A stretch of 9,108 nucleotides of DNA from an uncultured Synechococcus sp. (GTDB lineage Bacteria > Cyanobacteriota > Cyanobacteriia > PCC-6307 > Cyanobiaceae). The stretch lies in assembly GCA_913040905.1 (NCBI GenBank), contig CAJWIC010000045.1, forward strand, positions 1 through 9,108. The letters run 5' to 3'. The translations under genes and the position numbers were made by a program. The notes below the pieces were generated by a model. It ran no database searches, had not been told where the DNA came from, and saw only the letters and a program-made list of their open reading frames with translations. Position 1 is the stretch's first letter; every line of letters begins with the position of its first letter. Shown here piece after piece: positions 1-6,063 of the stretch.

Positions 1-1250
1 CCCATGAACTCCTCGGAGGTGTTCGTGAAGAAGCCAGCGATCTCCTCCTGTTTGGCGTAGCCGGTCACACCGATCACGAACTGCCGGAAGGCGTTATGGC
101 TCACCCCCCGAGCCAGCGCCGAAAGGGAATCGATGGCCATCCGGGATGGCTTGAACTGACCGATCTCCGTTTTGATGATCTGCAGGTGATCCTCCAGACC
201 GGTGGATTCGGGATAGGCGCAGATGATCTTGAGCTGACCGTCCTGCTCCATCTGCTCGAAGTCGATGCCCCAGCTGGTGCCGTTGCGGAGCAGCTGAGCA
301 CGGGACTCCTCATAGGCGAACAGGATCGCCCGCTCCTTGTTGCGGCAGGCGTCTTCGATGAATTTGGACACCAACAGGGTCTTGCCGGTACCGGTGGCAC
401 CGGTGGCCAGGATGATCGAATCCTTGAAGAAACCACCACCGCACATCTCGTCCAGCCGCGGTACGCCGGAACTCACCCGCACGTTGGATGAGCGCTGGGT
501 CAGACGCATGGCCCCCAACGGGAAGATGCTGATGCCATGGGTGCCCATGGTGAAGGGGAATTCCCCCTTCATGTGCGTGGTGCCGCGCAGCTTGAGGATC
601 TCCACCGTGCGGCGACGGCGCTCACCCTCCAGAACATTGCGCAGAATCACCACGTTGTCGGAAACGAATTCCTCAACGCCGTAGCGGGCAATCGGTCCGT
701 ACTCGTCGATGCGTTCTGTGGTCATCACCGTGGTGACGCCGATTTCCTTGAGTCGGGCAATCAACCGAAAAATCTCACGACGCACGACAAAGACAGCGTC
801 GTACTGCTGGAACACCGCCGTGATCGAGTCGATCGCCACCCGCTTGGCCTTGTACTTGCGAATGGCGTAGTTGATTCGCTCGATCAGACCGGAGAGATCA
901 AAACTTCCGGCCACGTCCTGTCCATCGGGATCCGGGGACGCATCAAGGATGAACAACTTGTCCTGCTCCACCATCTCCTGCAGGTTCCAGCCGAAGCTGG
1001 CGGCGTTGCGCAGGATGTCGAGCGGTGATTCCTCAAAGGTGACGAAGATCCCCGGCTCGTCGAACTGCTTGACGCCGTTGTGAAGGAAGTGCAGGGAGAA
1101 CACCGTCTTGCCGGTGCCGGAGGTGCCACTGATCAGGGTGCTGCGACCGATCGGCAGGCCGCCCTGACACACATCATCAAAGCCCTCGATCCCTGTCGGG
1201 AGCTTTTGAACCTGCATCTGAGTCGGGCCGCTGGCGGGGGGGAACTGCAT
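1..1250 (-). CDS. kaiC: KaiC, circadian clock ATPase/autokinase (3' end cut by window edge)
   Basis: KaiC is the hexameric core of the cyanobacterial clock, with two RecA-like ATPase domains (CI and CII); CII autophosphorylates and dephosphorylates under KaiA and KaiB control. The reading starts MQFPPASGPTQMQVQKLPTG. CI has Walker A GTSGTGKT (residues 42-49) and catalytic glutamates E73-E74. CII has Walker A GATGTGKT (K about 290) and an AYEESR glutamate pair near 314-315. Residue numbers run about four below S. elongatus. 416 codons are present of roughly 510-520; the frame leaves the window at EFM-G. By alignment from memory the paired Ser/Thr phosphosites lie about ten codons beyond the edge and cannot be checked. 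No strong Shine-Dalgarno precedes the ATG; a weak AGGT lies about 12 nt upstream. It is the last visible gene of the kaiABC operon, 66 nt after kaiB. Identity is essentially certain. Confidence 0.98.
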   Translation of the reverse strand, partial: MQFPPASGPTQMQVQKLPTGIEGFDDVCQGGLPIGRSTLISGTSGTGKTVFSLHFLHNGVKQFDEPGIFVTFEESPLDILRNAASFGWNLQEMVEQDKLFILDASPDPDGQDVAGSFDLSGLIERINYAIRKYKAKRVAIDSITAVFQQYDAVFVVRREIFRLIARLKEIGVTTVMTTERIDEYGPIARYGVEEFVSDNVVILRNVLEGERRRRTVEILKLRGTTHMKGEFPFTMGTHGISIFPLGAMRLTQRSSNVRVSSGVPRLDEMCGGGFFKDSIILATGATGTGKTLLVSKFIEDACRNKERAILFAYEESRAQLLRNGTSWGIDFEQMEQDGQLKIICAYPESTGLEDHLQIIKTEIGQFKPSRMAIDSLSALARGVSHNAFRQFVIGVTGYAKQEEIAGFFTNTSEEFM

Positions 1251-1316
1251 GGCGCAACACCTATGAAAGGACCGTAGGAAGGTCTGTCTTGAGGGAGAGA
1301 GTGTTCACCATCTCGC

Positions 1317-1691
1317 TTAAGAATCCGATGTTGAATCCGTCGATTCGATCTCGCTCTCCTCATCCACCGCATCGAGATAGGACGAGCTGAAGGCGTTGTC
1401 GGCCAGCTCGTCGTAGAGAAGATCGAGACCGATCAGCACGCGCTCGCGATCGGACAGATCGCCGATGATGCGTCGCACCGGTGGAGGCAGGATCTTGGAG
1501 AGGGTGGGAGTGGCCAGGATCTTGTCCTCCTCAGCCAGTTGGGGATTTTTGAGAACGTCGATCACCTTCAGGGCATAGACGCCGCGGAACTCGGTTTCGA
1601 GGATGTTGCGCAGCGTTTTGAGGGCCCGCATCGAATTCGGCGTGTTGCCGGCGACGTACAGCTTGAGGATGTAGGTCTTGCGTGGGCTCAT
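1317..1691 (-). CDS. kaiB: KaiB, fold-switching circadian clock protein
   Basis: KaiB binds phosphorylated KaiC late in the cycle, sequesters KaiA and signals through output kinases; it is known for switching between a ground-state fold and a thioredoxin-like fold. The first ~100 of 124 residues closely match classical Kai[20 protein letters not shown] at the N-terminus, then [33 protein letters not shown] and [11 protein letters not shown]. elongatus KaiB ends near residue 102. Here about 22 further residues follow, rich in Ser, Thr, Asp and Glu (residues 103-124) and probably disordered. The ATG overlaps the kaiA stop as ATGA, and a strong AGGAGGAG Shine-Dalgarno sits upstream, so this start is well supported. 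It is expected to be co-transcribed and translationally coupled with kaiA. Confidence 0.98.
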   Translation of the reverse strand: MSPRKTYILKLYVAGNTPNSMRALKTLRNILETEFRGVYALKVIDVLKNPQLAEEDKILATPTLSKILPPPVRRIIGDLSDRERVLIGLDLLYDELADNAFSSSYLDAVDEESEIESTDSTSDS

Positions 1692-2578
1692 GACGACTCC
1701 TCCTGGTCAACCGACCGATCTGCCTCCCGTCGGTGCCGGCCAGCAGCCAAGCCCGACAGGGGAATGTCCGGCGGGATCGAGCGCCGATACATCTCACACA
1801 GATGGGCCATCACATCGAGAAGCGCAAGGCGGTAATCCTGAAGAAATTCGCTTTTGTGACCTTCCAGCCGCAGCTGCTTCCAGAACTCATCGATCTGATC
1901 AACGTGAATTTCGACGGTTCTGGTGATCGGGAGATCAATGAAAAAGGCGGTGTTGACGAAACTCTCCAGCGCCTGGTTGGACGCTGCCGGATCACGGAAA
2001 TAGCTGATCAGCAGATCGCGGTAGGTGCGCTGCAGCGACTCCAGAACCTCGCTCCGCTCCTCGGCGGGCAGGCTGCCGAGAAAACGGGAGGGATCGCGCT
2101 TGTAGAAGACACCGAGATACCCAAGCCGCTCCTGCAGGCGACGCGACAGCTTGTCCACGGATGCCAGTCCATCCCCGTCTCCCCGTCCATCGGCACGTCC
2201 CTGGCGCAGAAAGCGTGAGATGGCGGCATCAACGGTGTACCCGAGCTGAGCCAGTTGATCCTTGGCGAGATGCAACTCCTCGGAGTGGTAATCCACATGG
2301 CCCTTTACCTCACCCACCACCACGGCGGGGAACAGCAACCCTCTGCTGAGCAACTGTCCGCGCGTTGTGGCATCGAGAAGTTGCTGCTCCACCACCAGCG
2401 CGTCGATCTGCTCCTGCTGGGCCTCAAGGATCCCCACCAGATCAAGCTGCTCCCCCTCTTGGTCTGGCCCGCTCAGGTCGATGGAGTGGTAGCGCGATTG
2501 AGGTAACCACTGCCGGCAGGCATCCACCAACGCTGGTGTGGTGAGCAGCAAGGCGATCGTGAGGCCCGGCCTGGCCAT
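1688..2578 (-). CDS. kaiA: KaiA, stimulator of KaiC autophosphorylation
   Basis: KaiA binds the C-terminal tail of KaiC as a dimer and promotes its autophosphorylation. The 296-residue protein has an N-terminal pseudo-receiver domain (about 1-123, including FPAVVVGE and YHSEELHL), a short Gly/Asp/Arg-rich linker (about 125-142), and the conserved C-terminal helical dimerisation and KaiC-binding domain (about 143-269). In that domain [43 protein letters not shown] and [13 protein letters not shown] are diagnostic. S. elongatus KaiA ends almost directly after MYRRSIP, whereas here about 27 more residues follow, charged and ending EESS. The ATG at 2578 places the pseudo-receiver at the right distance; no good Shine-Dalgarno is seen. 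First gene of the clock operon, divergent from rplU. An intact kaiA argues against Prochlorococcus. Confidence 0.97.
   Translation of the reverse strand: MARPGLTIALLLTTPALVDACRQWLPQSRYHSIDLSGPDQEGEQLDLVGILEAQQEQIDALVVEQQLLDATTRGQLLSRGLLFPAVVVGEVKGHVDYHSEELHLAKDQLAQLGYTVDAAISRFLRQGRADGRGDGDGLASVDKLSRRLQERLGYLGVFYKRDPSRFLGSLPAEERSEVLESLQRTYRDLLISYFRDPAASNQALESFVNTAFFIDLPITRTVEIHVDQIDEFWKQLRLEGHKSEFLQDYRLALLDVMAHLCEMYRRSIPPDIPLSGLAAGRHRREADRSVDQEESS
1697..1704 (-). promoter_or_regulatory. Strong Shine-Dalgarno of kaiB inside the kaiA 3' end
   Basis: On the minus strand AGGAGGAG lies 5 nt before the kaiB ATG, inside the last codons of kaiA. It is the best ribosome-binding site in the window. Because the kaiA stop and kaiB start overlap, it may allow independent initiation on kaiB, termination-reinitiation, or both. 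Confidence 0.8.
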
Positions 2579-2585
2579 CCGGCGG

Positions 2586-2606
2586 TCAGGAAATCAATGT
2601 TCCTGA
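2586..2606. promoter_or_regulatory. Inverted repeat just upstream of kaiA
   Basis: TCAGGAA (2586-2592) and TTCCTGA (2600-2606) form a perfect 7-bp dyad with a 7-nt spacer, ending only 7 nt from the kaiA ATG. In DNA it could be an operator. In the kaiA mRNA it could fold into a small hairpin over the region where a ribosome-binding site would lie. The symmetry is seen directly; the function is inference. Confidence 0.4.
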
Positions 2607-2632
2607 ATGTTGACGACGGGGACCTCGAGAGT

Positions 2633-2644
2633 CGAAGATCTTCG
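2633..2644. promoter_or_regulatory. 12-bp perfect palindrome in the kaiA/rplU spacer
   Basis: CGAAGATCTTCG is self-complementary over 12 bp and sits near the middle of the divergent kaiA-rplU spacer, 55 nt from kaiA and 65 nt from rplU. The position suits a shared operator for a dimeric regulator, but no known binding motif is recognised. A chance palindrome cannot be excluded. Confidence 0.3.
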
Positions 2645-2663
2645 TTTGTTTTCCGATTGCGGA

Positions 2664-2693
2664 TCAGGCTGAATCGGTTTCGGCCGAGCCTGA
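2664..2693 (+). promoter_or_regulatory. Candidate 5'-leader hairpin of rplU
   Basis: TCAGGCT (2664-2670) pairs perfectly with AGCCTGA (2687-2693). Inside, CGG (2675-2677) can pair with CCG (2684-2686) around loop TTTCGG, leaving a GAAT bulge on the 5' side. The structure ends 16 nt before the rplU ATG. Ribosomal-protein genes are often controlled through mRNA leaders that bind their own product, and an L21 leader is known in Firmicutes. Assigning that role here is inference; it could equally be a DNA operator. Confidence 0.4.
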
Positions 2694-2709
2694 CCGTGTC
2701 CCAACCCCC

Positions 2710-3093
2710 ATGGCAGACACCAAAGCAGCCAAACCCAGCTCAGACGCTGCACCTTCGTCCGAGGCCTACGCCATCGTCGAAGCCTCCGGCACGCAGATGT
2801 GGGTCCAGGCCGACCGCTACTACGACGTGGATCGGATCCAGGCCGAGGTTGATGACACGATCAAGCTCGAAAACGTCCTGCTGGTGAAGGATTCCGAGGG
2901 CACCACCCTCGGACAGCCCTTCGTCAAGGACGCCACCGTGACCTTGAAGGTGATGGCTCACCGCCGTGGCCCCAAGGTGATCGTGTACAAGATGCGCCCG
3001 AAAAAGAAGACGCGGCGCAAGAATGGCCACAGACAGGAACTCACTCGGGTGATGGTTGAATCCATCGCCGTGGGCGGCAAGGCCATCAGCTGA
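2710..3093 (+). CDS. rplU: Large-subunit ribosomal protein bL21
   Basis: bL21 is an early-assembling 50S protein that binds 23S rRNA. The core starts at about residue 19 with [13 protein letters not shown] and continues through [29 protein letters not shown], the basic stretch [12 protein letters not shown], and the C-terminal strand [13 protein letters not shown] is a family hallmark. The protein has 127 residues against about 103 in E. coli; the extra length is an N-terminal Ala/Ser/Pro/Lys-rich extension and a short C-terminal tail. The ATG at 2710 follows a C-rich stretch without a Shine-Dalgarno, so initiation may depend on leader structure. First gene of the rplU-rpmA pair, 43 nt before rpmA. 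Confidence 0.96.
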   Translation: MADTKAAKPSSDAAPSSEAYAIVEASGTQMWVQADRYYDVDRIQAEVDDTIKLENVLLVKDSEGTTLGQPFVKDATVTLKVMAHRRGPKVIVYKMRPKKKTRRKNGHRQELTRVMVESIAVGGKAIS

Positions 3094-3136
3094 CCCTCCC
3101 GGTTCTCCCCTCACCGCCCCCTACTCATTTCCACCC

Positions 3137-3403
3137 ATGGCTCATAAGAAAGGCACAGGCTCCACACGCAACGGTCGCGATTCCAACGCCAAGCGCCTTG
3201 GCGTGAAGGCCTACGGCGGCGAAACCGTCAGCGCCGGCTCCATTCTGATCCGCCAGCGCGGCACCTCGGTTCTGCCCGGCGTCAACGTCGGTATCGGCAA
3301 GGACGACACCCTGTTCGCCCTCACCGCTGGTGTGGTGAAGTTCGAGACCATCCGCCGCGGACTGCGCAACCGCAAACGCATCAACATCACTGCCGCTGTC
3401 TGA
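3137..3403 (+). CDS. rpmA: Large-subunit ribosomal protein bL27
   Basis: bL27 reaches toward the peptidyl-transferase centre and helps tRNA positioning. The 88-residue protein begins [21 protein letters not shown], the classical bL27 N-terminus without the cleavable extension found in Firmicutes, and continues with [37 protein letters not shown] and a basic C-terminus. Its length matches the usual ~85. The ATG at 3137 is chosen because it gives the conserved MAHKK start; an in-frame upstream ATG at 3056 lies inside rplU and would add 27 unrelated residues. There is no clear Shine-Dalgarno. Co-transcribed with rplU, and closed by a hairpin terminator 28 nt downstream. Confidence 0.97.
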   Translation: MAHKKGTGSTRNGRDSNAKRLGVKAYGGETVSAGSILIRQRGTSVLPGVNVGIGKDDTLFALTAGVVKFETIRRGLRNRKRINITAAV

Positions 3404-3431
3404 CGTTCAGCGTCGCTGCCTCAAGCGGATC

Positions 3432-3464
3432 AGCCCCAGCGCCTGCAGGTGACTGGGGCTTTTT
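3432..3464 (+). terminator. Intrinsic terminator after rpmA
   Basis: AGCCCCAG (3432-3439) and CTGGGGCT (3453-3460) form a perfect 8-bp GC-rich stem directly followed by a run of T (3460-3464). The 13-nt loop holds a small palindrome CCTGCAGG. This is a standard Rho-independent terminator for the plus strand. Read on the minus strand, for the convergent methyltransferase gene ending at 3477, the hairpin remains but the 3' T-run is missing. Confidence 0.88.
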
Positions 3465-3476
3465 GAATCGCACCGC

Positions 3477-4229
3477 TCAGATCGGTCGATAGAGGCGGGC
3501 GGTGATCAGCAACGGGTGAAACACCTCAAGGAACTGCTCCTGCAGCGTGGTGAAGAACTGATCCACCAGCTTCGGATCATCGAAGTGGAAGGGATATTCG
3601 CCGTCATGCCCCTTGAAGAAGTACCAGTTCAGCAAGGCGGTGGCATCGGATGTCATGCGCTGATGGAATGCCAGCAGCTGGCTGGATGGATCCGGCAGAT
3701 GCTCCAGCACGTCCAGGCAGACCACCGTGTCGAAACGCACCCCACCGGTGGACTCCAGATCCCGATGCACCGAGAGCTTCTCGGAGAGGCCAAGGGCGGC
3801 AGCCCGCTGCTGCACAAAGGCCCGGTTATGGGGGTTGAGGTCAACGAACCAGACGTGATCCACCTGGGGTAGCGCAGCCGCGGACAGGGCATGGGTGCCG
3901 ATGCCACCGCCGAAATCCAGCACCTGTCCTCGGGCGGTCATTCCCTGCAGCCGCAAGGTATCGGCGATGTAATCAGCGCTGCTGAGGTGCCAGGCCGCCA
4001 GCTCCAGCAGGTGGCCCGTCCCCACCGTGTCTTCATAGAAGGTCGTGGCGTCTTCTGGCCGGAAGGCTCCCGGGTGCAGATCCGCCAGGTCATCGGTGCT
4101 GCTGGGCAGTCGCCGCTCCAACTCCTCTGCAGACAGATCCAGGTAGTGCTGCAGGTGCTGCTTCAGGTCCAGGCCGTCCCCCAGGAACGAGGACACATCC
4201 ACCGCACGGCTGCTGCGGAGCTTGGGCAT
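3477..4229 (-). CDS. Class I SAM-dependent methyltransferase, substrate unknown
   Basis: This 250-residue protein has a clear Rossmann-fold methyltransferase core. Motif I is VLDFGGGIGTH (about 103-113), the acidic end of strand 2 is WFVDLNP (D130), and the post-motif region is FDTVVCLDVLEHLPDP (about 166-181), as in the Methyltransf_11/23-type groups. About 100 residues precede motif I, including YEDTVGTGHLLELAAWHLSSADYIAD, with no domain I can name; they may form a substrate cap. The C-terminus FHPLLITARLYRPI looks like the last strands of the fold. No signal peptide or membrane segment is seen, so it is probably cytosolic. The ATG at 4229 is plausible but lacks a Shine-Dalgarno. It converges on rpmA and diverges from truB across 54 nt. 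Small molecule, lipid, protein or RNA could be the target. Confidence 0.88.
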   Translation of the reverse strand: MPKLRSSRAVDVSSFLGDGLDLKQHLQHYLDLSAEELERRLPSSTDDLADLHPGAFRPEDATTFYEDTVGTGHLLELAAWHLSSADYIADTLRLQGMTARGQVLDFGGGIGTHALSAAALPQVDHVWFVDLNPHNRAFVQQRAAALGLSEKLSVHRDLESTGGVRFDTVVCLDVLEHLPDPSSQLLAFHQRMTSDATALLNWYFFKGHDGEYPFHFDDPKLVDQFFTTLQEQFLEVFHPLLITARLYRPI

Positions 4230-4283
4230 GGCGTCGATGGACCGTTGGGATGCAACAGTCTGGGGTCACGACGACCACACCCC

Positions 4284-5159
4284 TTGGACGGCCCCTTCGG
4301 CTTCGTGGTGATCGACAAACCCGCCGGGCTCACCTCCCATCGCTGCGTCAGCCGTCTGCGACGCTGCTACGGCCTTAAACGGGTGGGCCACGGCGGCACC
4401 CTGGACCCTGCGGTGACAGGGGTTCTGCCGATCGCCCTCGGCCCCGCCACCCGGTTGCTGCCCTACCTCCCCGGTGAGAAGACCTACCGGGGGGTGATCC
4501 AGCTGGGACGCGTCACCAGCAGCGACGACCTGGAGGGGGAGCTGCTGCGCCAGGCCCCCTGGCCCGATCTCCAGATCGAGGATCTGGAGATCGCCCTGAA
4601 CCGGTTCCGCGGCCCGATCCAGCAACGCCCGCCCCAGGTGTCCGCCGTCCATGTAGATGGCGAGCGGGCCCATGCCCGCGCTCGCAGAGGGGAGCAGATG
4701 GACCTGCCGCCGCGGCCGGTGACCATCCACCGCCTGCAGCTGCTGCACTGGGATACCAGCCAGGGACAGCTGACCCTTGAAGTGCACTGCTCCGCTGGCA
4801 CGTACATCCGCTCCCTCGCCCGCGATCTTGGCGAACAGCTGGGCTGCGGTGGCTGCCTGGCCCAACTGCGCCGCACCCAGGCCCTTGGCTTCAGCGAATC
4901 CCAGGCCCAGGCGCTGCCGGAGACGGACGTCACACCTCCGCCACCGCTGTCACCGCTGCTGGCCTTGGAGCATCTGCCACGCCGCCAGCTCAGCGCAAAC
5001 GAGGAGACCGACTGGCGCTGCGGCCGTCGACTGAGCCTGGAGCCTGGCCCCGGCGATGCCGTGGTGGTCTGCAATGCCGACGGCAGCATGGCGGGCATCG
5101 GCCTGCGCCAGGACGGCGATCAATTGCAACCCAAGGTGGTGTTTGATGCGAGCGGCTGA
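4284..5159 (+). CDS. truB: tRNA pseudouridine(55) synthase TruB
   Basis: TruB isomerises uridine 55 in the T-loop of most tRNAs and acts as a tRNA folding chaperone. After the start comes DGPFGFVVIDKPAGLTSH, then RVGHGGTLDPAVTGVLPIALG with catalytic Asp at residue 41, KTYRGVIQLG near 75-85, and STGTYIRSLARDLG-like CSAGTYIRSLARDLGEQL, all TruB hallmarks. The C-terminal part (from about residue 235) resembles a degenerate PUA-like tail. Length is 291 residues from TTG at 4284, close to E. coli's 314. TTG 4284 is chosen because it directly precedes the conserved DGPFGF; in-frame upstream options (TTG 4245, CTG 4260) add non-conserved residues, and no in-frame ATG lies near. Followed after 39 nt by the yebC-family gene. 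Confidence 0.95.
   Translation: MDGPFGFVVIDKPAGLTSHRCVSRLRRCYGLKRVGHGGTLDPAVTGVLPIALGPATRLLPYLPGEKTYRGVIQLGRVTSSDDLEGELLRQAPWPDLQIEDLEIALNRFRGPIQQRPPQVSAVHVDGERAHARARRGEQMDLPPRPVTIHRLQLLHWDTSQGQLTLEVHCSAGTYIRSLARDLGEQLGCGGCLAQLRRTQALGFSESQAQALPETDVTPPPPLSPLLALEHLPRRQLSANEETDWRCGRRLSLEPGPGDAVVVCNADGSMAGIGLRQDGDQLQPKVVFDASG
4565..4593. repeat. 29-nt inverted repeat inside truB
   Basis: Arms CGATCTCCAGATC (4565-4577) and GATCTGGAGATCG (4581-4593) are perfectly complementary over 13 bp around a GAG spacer. The DNA encodes the internally repetitive stretch DLQIEDLEI of TruB. The arms contain GATC four times. It would form a stable hairpin in mRNA or a cruciform in DNA; a role is not known. Confidence 0.8.
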
Positions 5160-5198
5160 GGTCCGTGCGCCAGCATCGATGCAGGGCGCTCAGGAGCG

Positions 5199-5951
5199 AT
5201 GGCCGGCCACAGCAAATGGTCACAGATCAAACGCACCAAGGCCGTCGTTGACGCCAAACGGGGTGCGGTGTTCACCCGTCTCGGCCGCGAGATCATGGTG
5301 GCGGCAAGGGACGGAGCCGATCCAGCCGGAAATTTCCAGCTGCGCACGGCGATCAGCAAGGCCAAGGCTGCTGGAGTTCCAGCCGCCAACATCGAACGAG
5401 CCATCGCCAAAGGATCCGGCCAGGGGGGAGATGGCGCCCAGCTGGAGGAGGTGCGCTACGAGGGCTATGGCCCAGCCGGCATGGCCGTGTTGGTGGAAGC
5501 CCTCACGGACAACCGCAATCGAACGGCGGCCGATCTGCGGCTGGCCTTCAGCAAGAACGGCGGCAACCTTGGCGAAAGCGGTTGTGTCGCCTACCTGTTC
5601 ACCCACCGCAGCGAGGTGAGCATTCAGGCCACGGCGGCCGATGAGGAACGACTGCTGGAAAGCCTGCTGGAGCTCGATGCCGATGGCTATGAGCTGCTGG
5701 AGGACAACTCGGCAACGGTGCACGGCCCCTTCCCCACCCTGGAGGCCCTGCAGGACGGTCTGCGCCAGCAGGGCTGGACGGTGCGGGAGTGGGGCCACAG
5801 CTGGTCAGCCCTGACCAGCGTAGAGATCGGCGATGACGACACCGCCCGCCAGTGCCTGCGGTTGCTGGATGCCCTCGATGGCCTGGACGACGTGCGCAGC
5901 GTCAGCACCAATCTCAATTTCGCTCAAAACCTGGACCTCTCCGGTTCATAG
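5199..5951 (+). CDS. YebC/TACO1-family protein (translation factor or transcriptional regulator)
   Basis: Members of this family have been described as DNA-binding regulators (YebC, PmpR) and, in mitochondria and more recently in bacteria, as ribosome-associated factors that help translate difficult proline-rich sequences. The 250-residue protein opens [22 protein letters not shown], the family signature, followed by [70 protein letters not shown] and the [11 protein letters not shown] segment. Length equals the family norm of about 245-250. ATG 5199 is fixed by the MAGHSKW start; AGGAG (5192-5196) lies only 2 nt before it, unusually close. It follows truB by 39 nt, probably in the same transcript, which fits a role at the ribosome. 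Family is certain; molecular function is from literature knowledge. Confidence 0.95.
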   Translation: MAGHSKWSQIKRTKAVVDAKRGAVFTRLGREIMVAARDGADPAGNFQLRTAISKAKAAGVPAANIERAIAKGSGQGGDGAQLEEVRYEGYGPAGMAVLVEALTDNRNRTAADLRLAFSKNGGNLGESGCVAYLFTHRSEVSIQATAADEERLLESLLELDADGYELLEDNSATVHGPFPTLEALQDGLRQQGWTVREWGHSWSALTSVEIGDDDTARQCLRLLDALDGLDDVRSVSTNLNFAQNLDLSGS

Positions 5952-6032
5952 AGCGCAAGCAATCACAACACGCTGTGTGGAAATCCGGACCAATTCTTTC
6001 GTGTTCGGGAGCACACAGAGACAGCAGCTAGG

Positions 6033-6051
6033 CCGGAGGCATCCCTTCCGG
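6033..6051 (+). repeat. Small inverted repeat before the nif11-like gene
   Basis: CCGGAGG (6033-6039) can pair with CCTTCCGG (6044-6051) apart from one bulged base, giving a short hairpin with a 4-nt loop. It overlaps the GGAG near 6050-6053 that could serve as Shine-Dalgarno for the ATG at 6064. Folding might therefore mask the ribosome-binding site. The rest of the spacer 5952-6063 shows no convincing promoter or terminator. Confidence 0.35.
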
Positions 6052-6063
6052 AGACCCGATTCC

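Noticed and set aside
535..550. CCATGGG/CCCATGG inverted repeat inside kaiC
   Set aside because: It encodes the conserved KaiC peptide TMGTHG on the minus strand, so protein and codon constraints explain it.
1251..1316. Possible promoter or attenuator between kaiB and kaiC
   Set aside because: Only a 4-bp GACC/GGTC pairing and no convincing -10/-35 elements are visible; too weak to call.
2265..2310. Apparent receiver-type signalling domain in KaiA
   Set aside because: The N-terminal domain of KaiA is a known pseudo-receiver lacking the phospho-acceptor Asp; it is not a separate two-component protein.
3891..4283. In-frame extension upstream of truB that starts at ATG 3891
   Set aside because: The extra 131 codons run antisense through the methyltransferase gene, show no conserved sequence, and TruB homologues begin at the DGPFGF segment.
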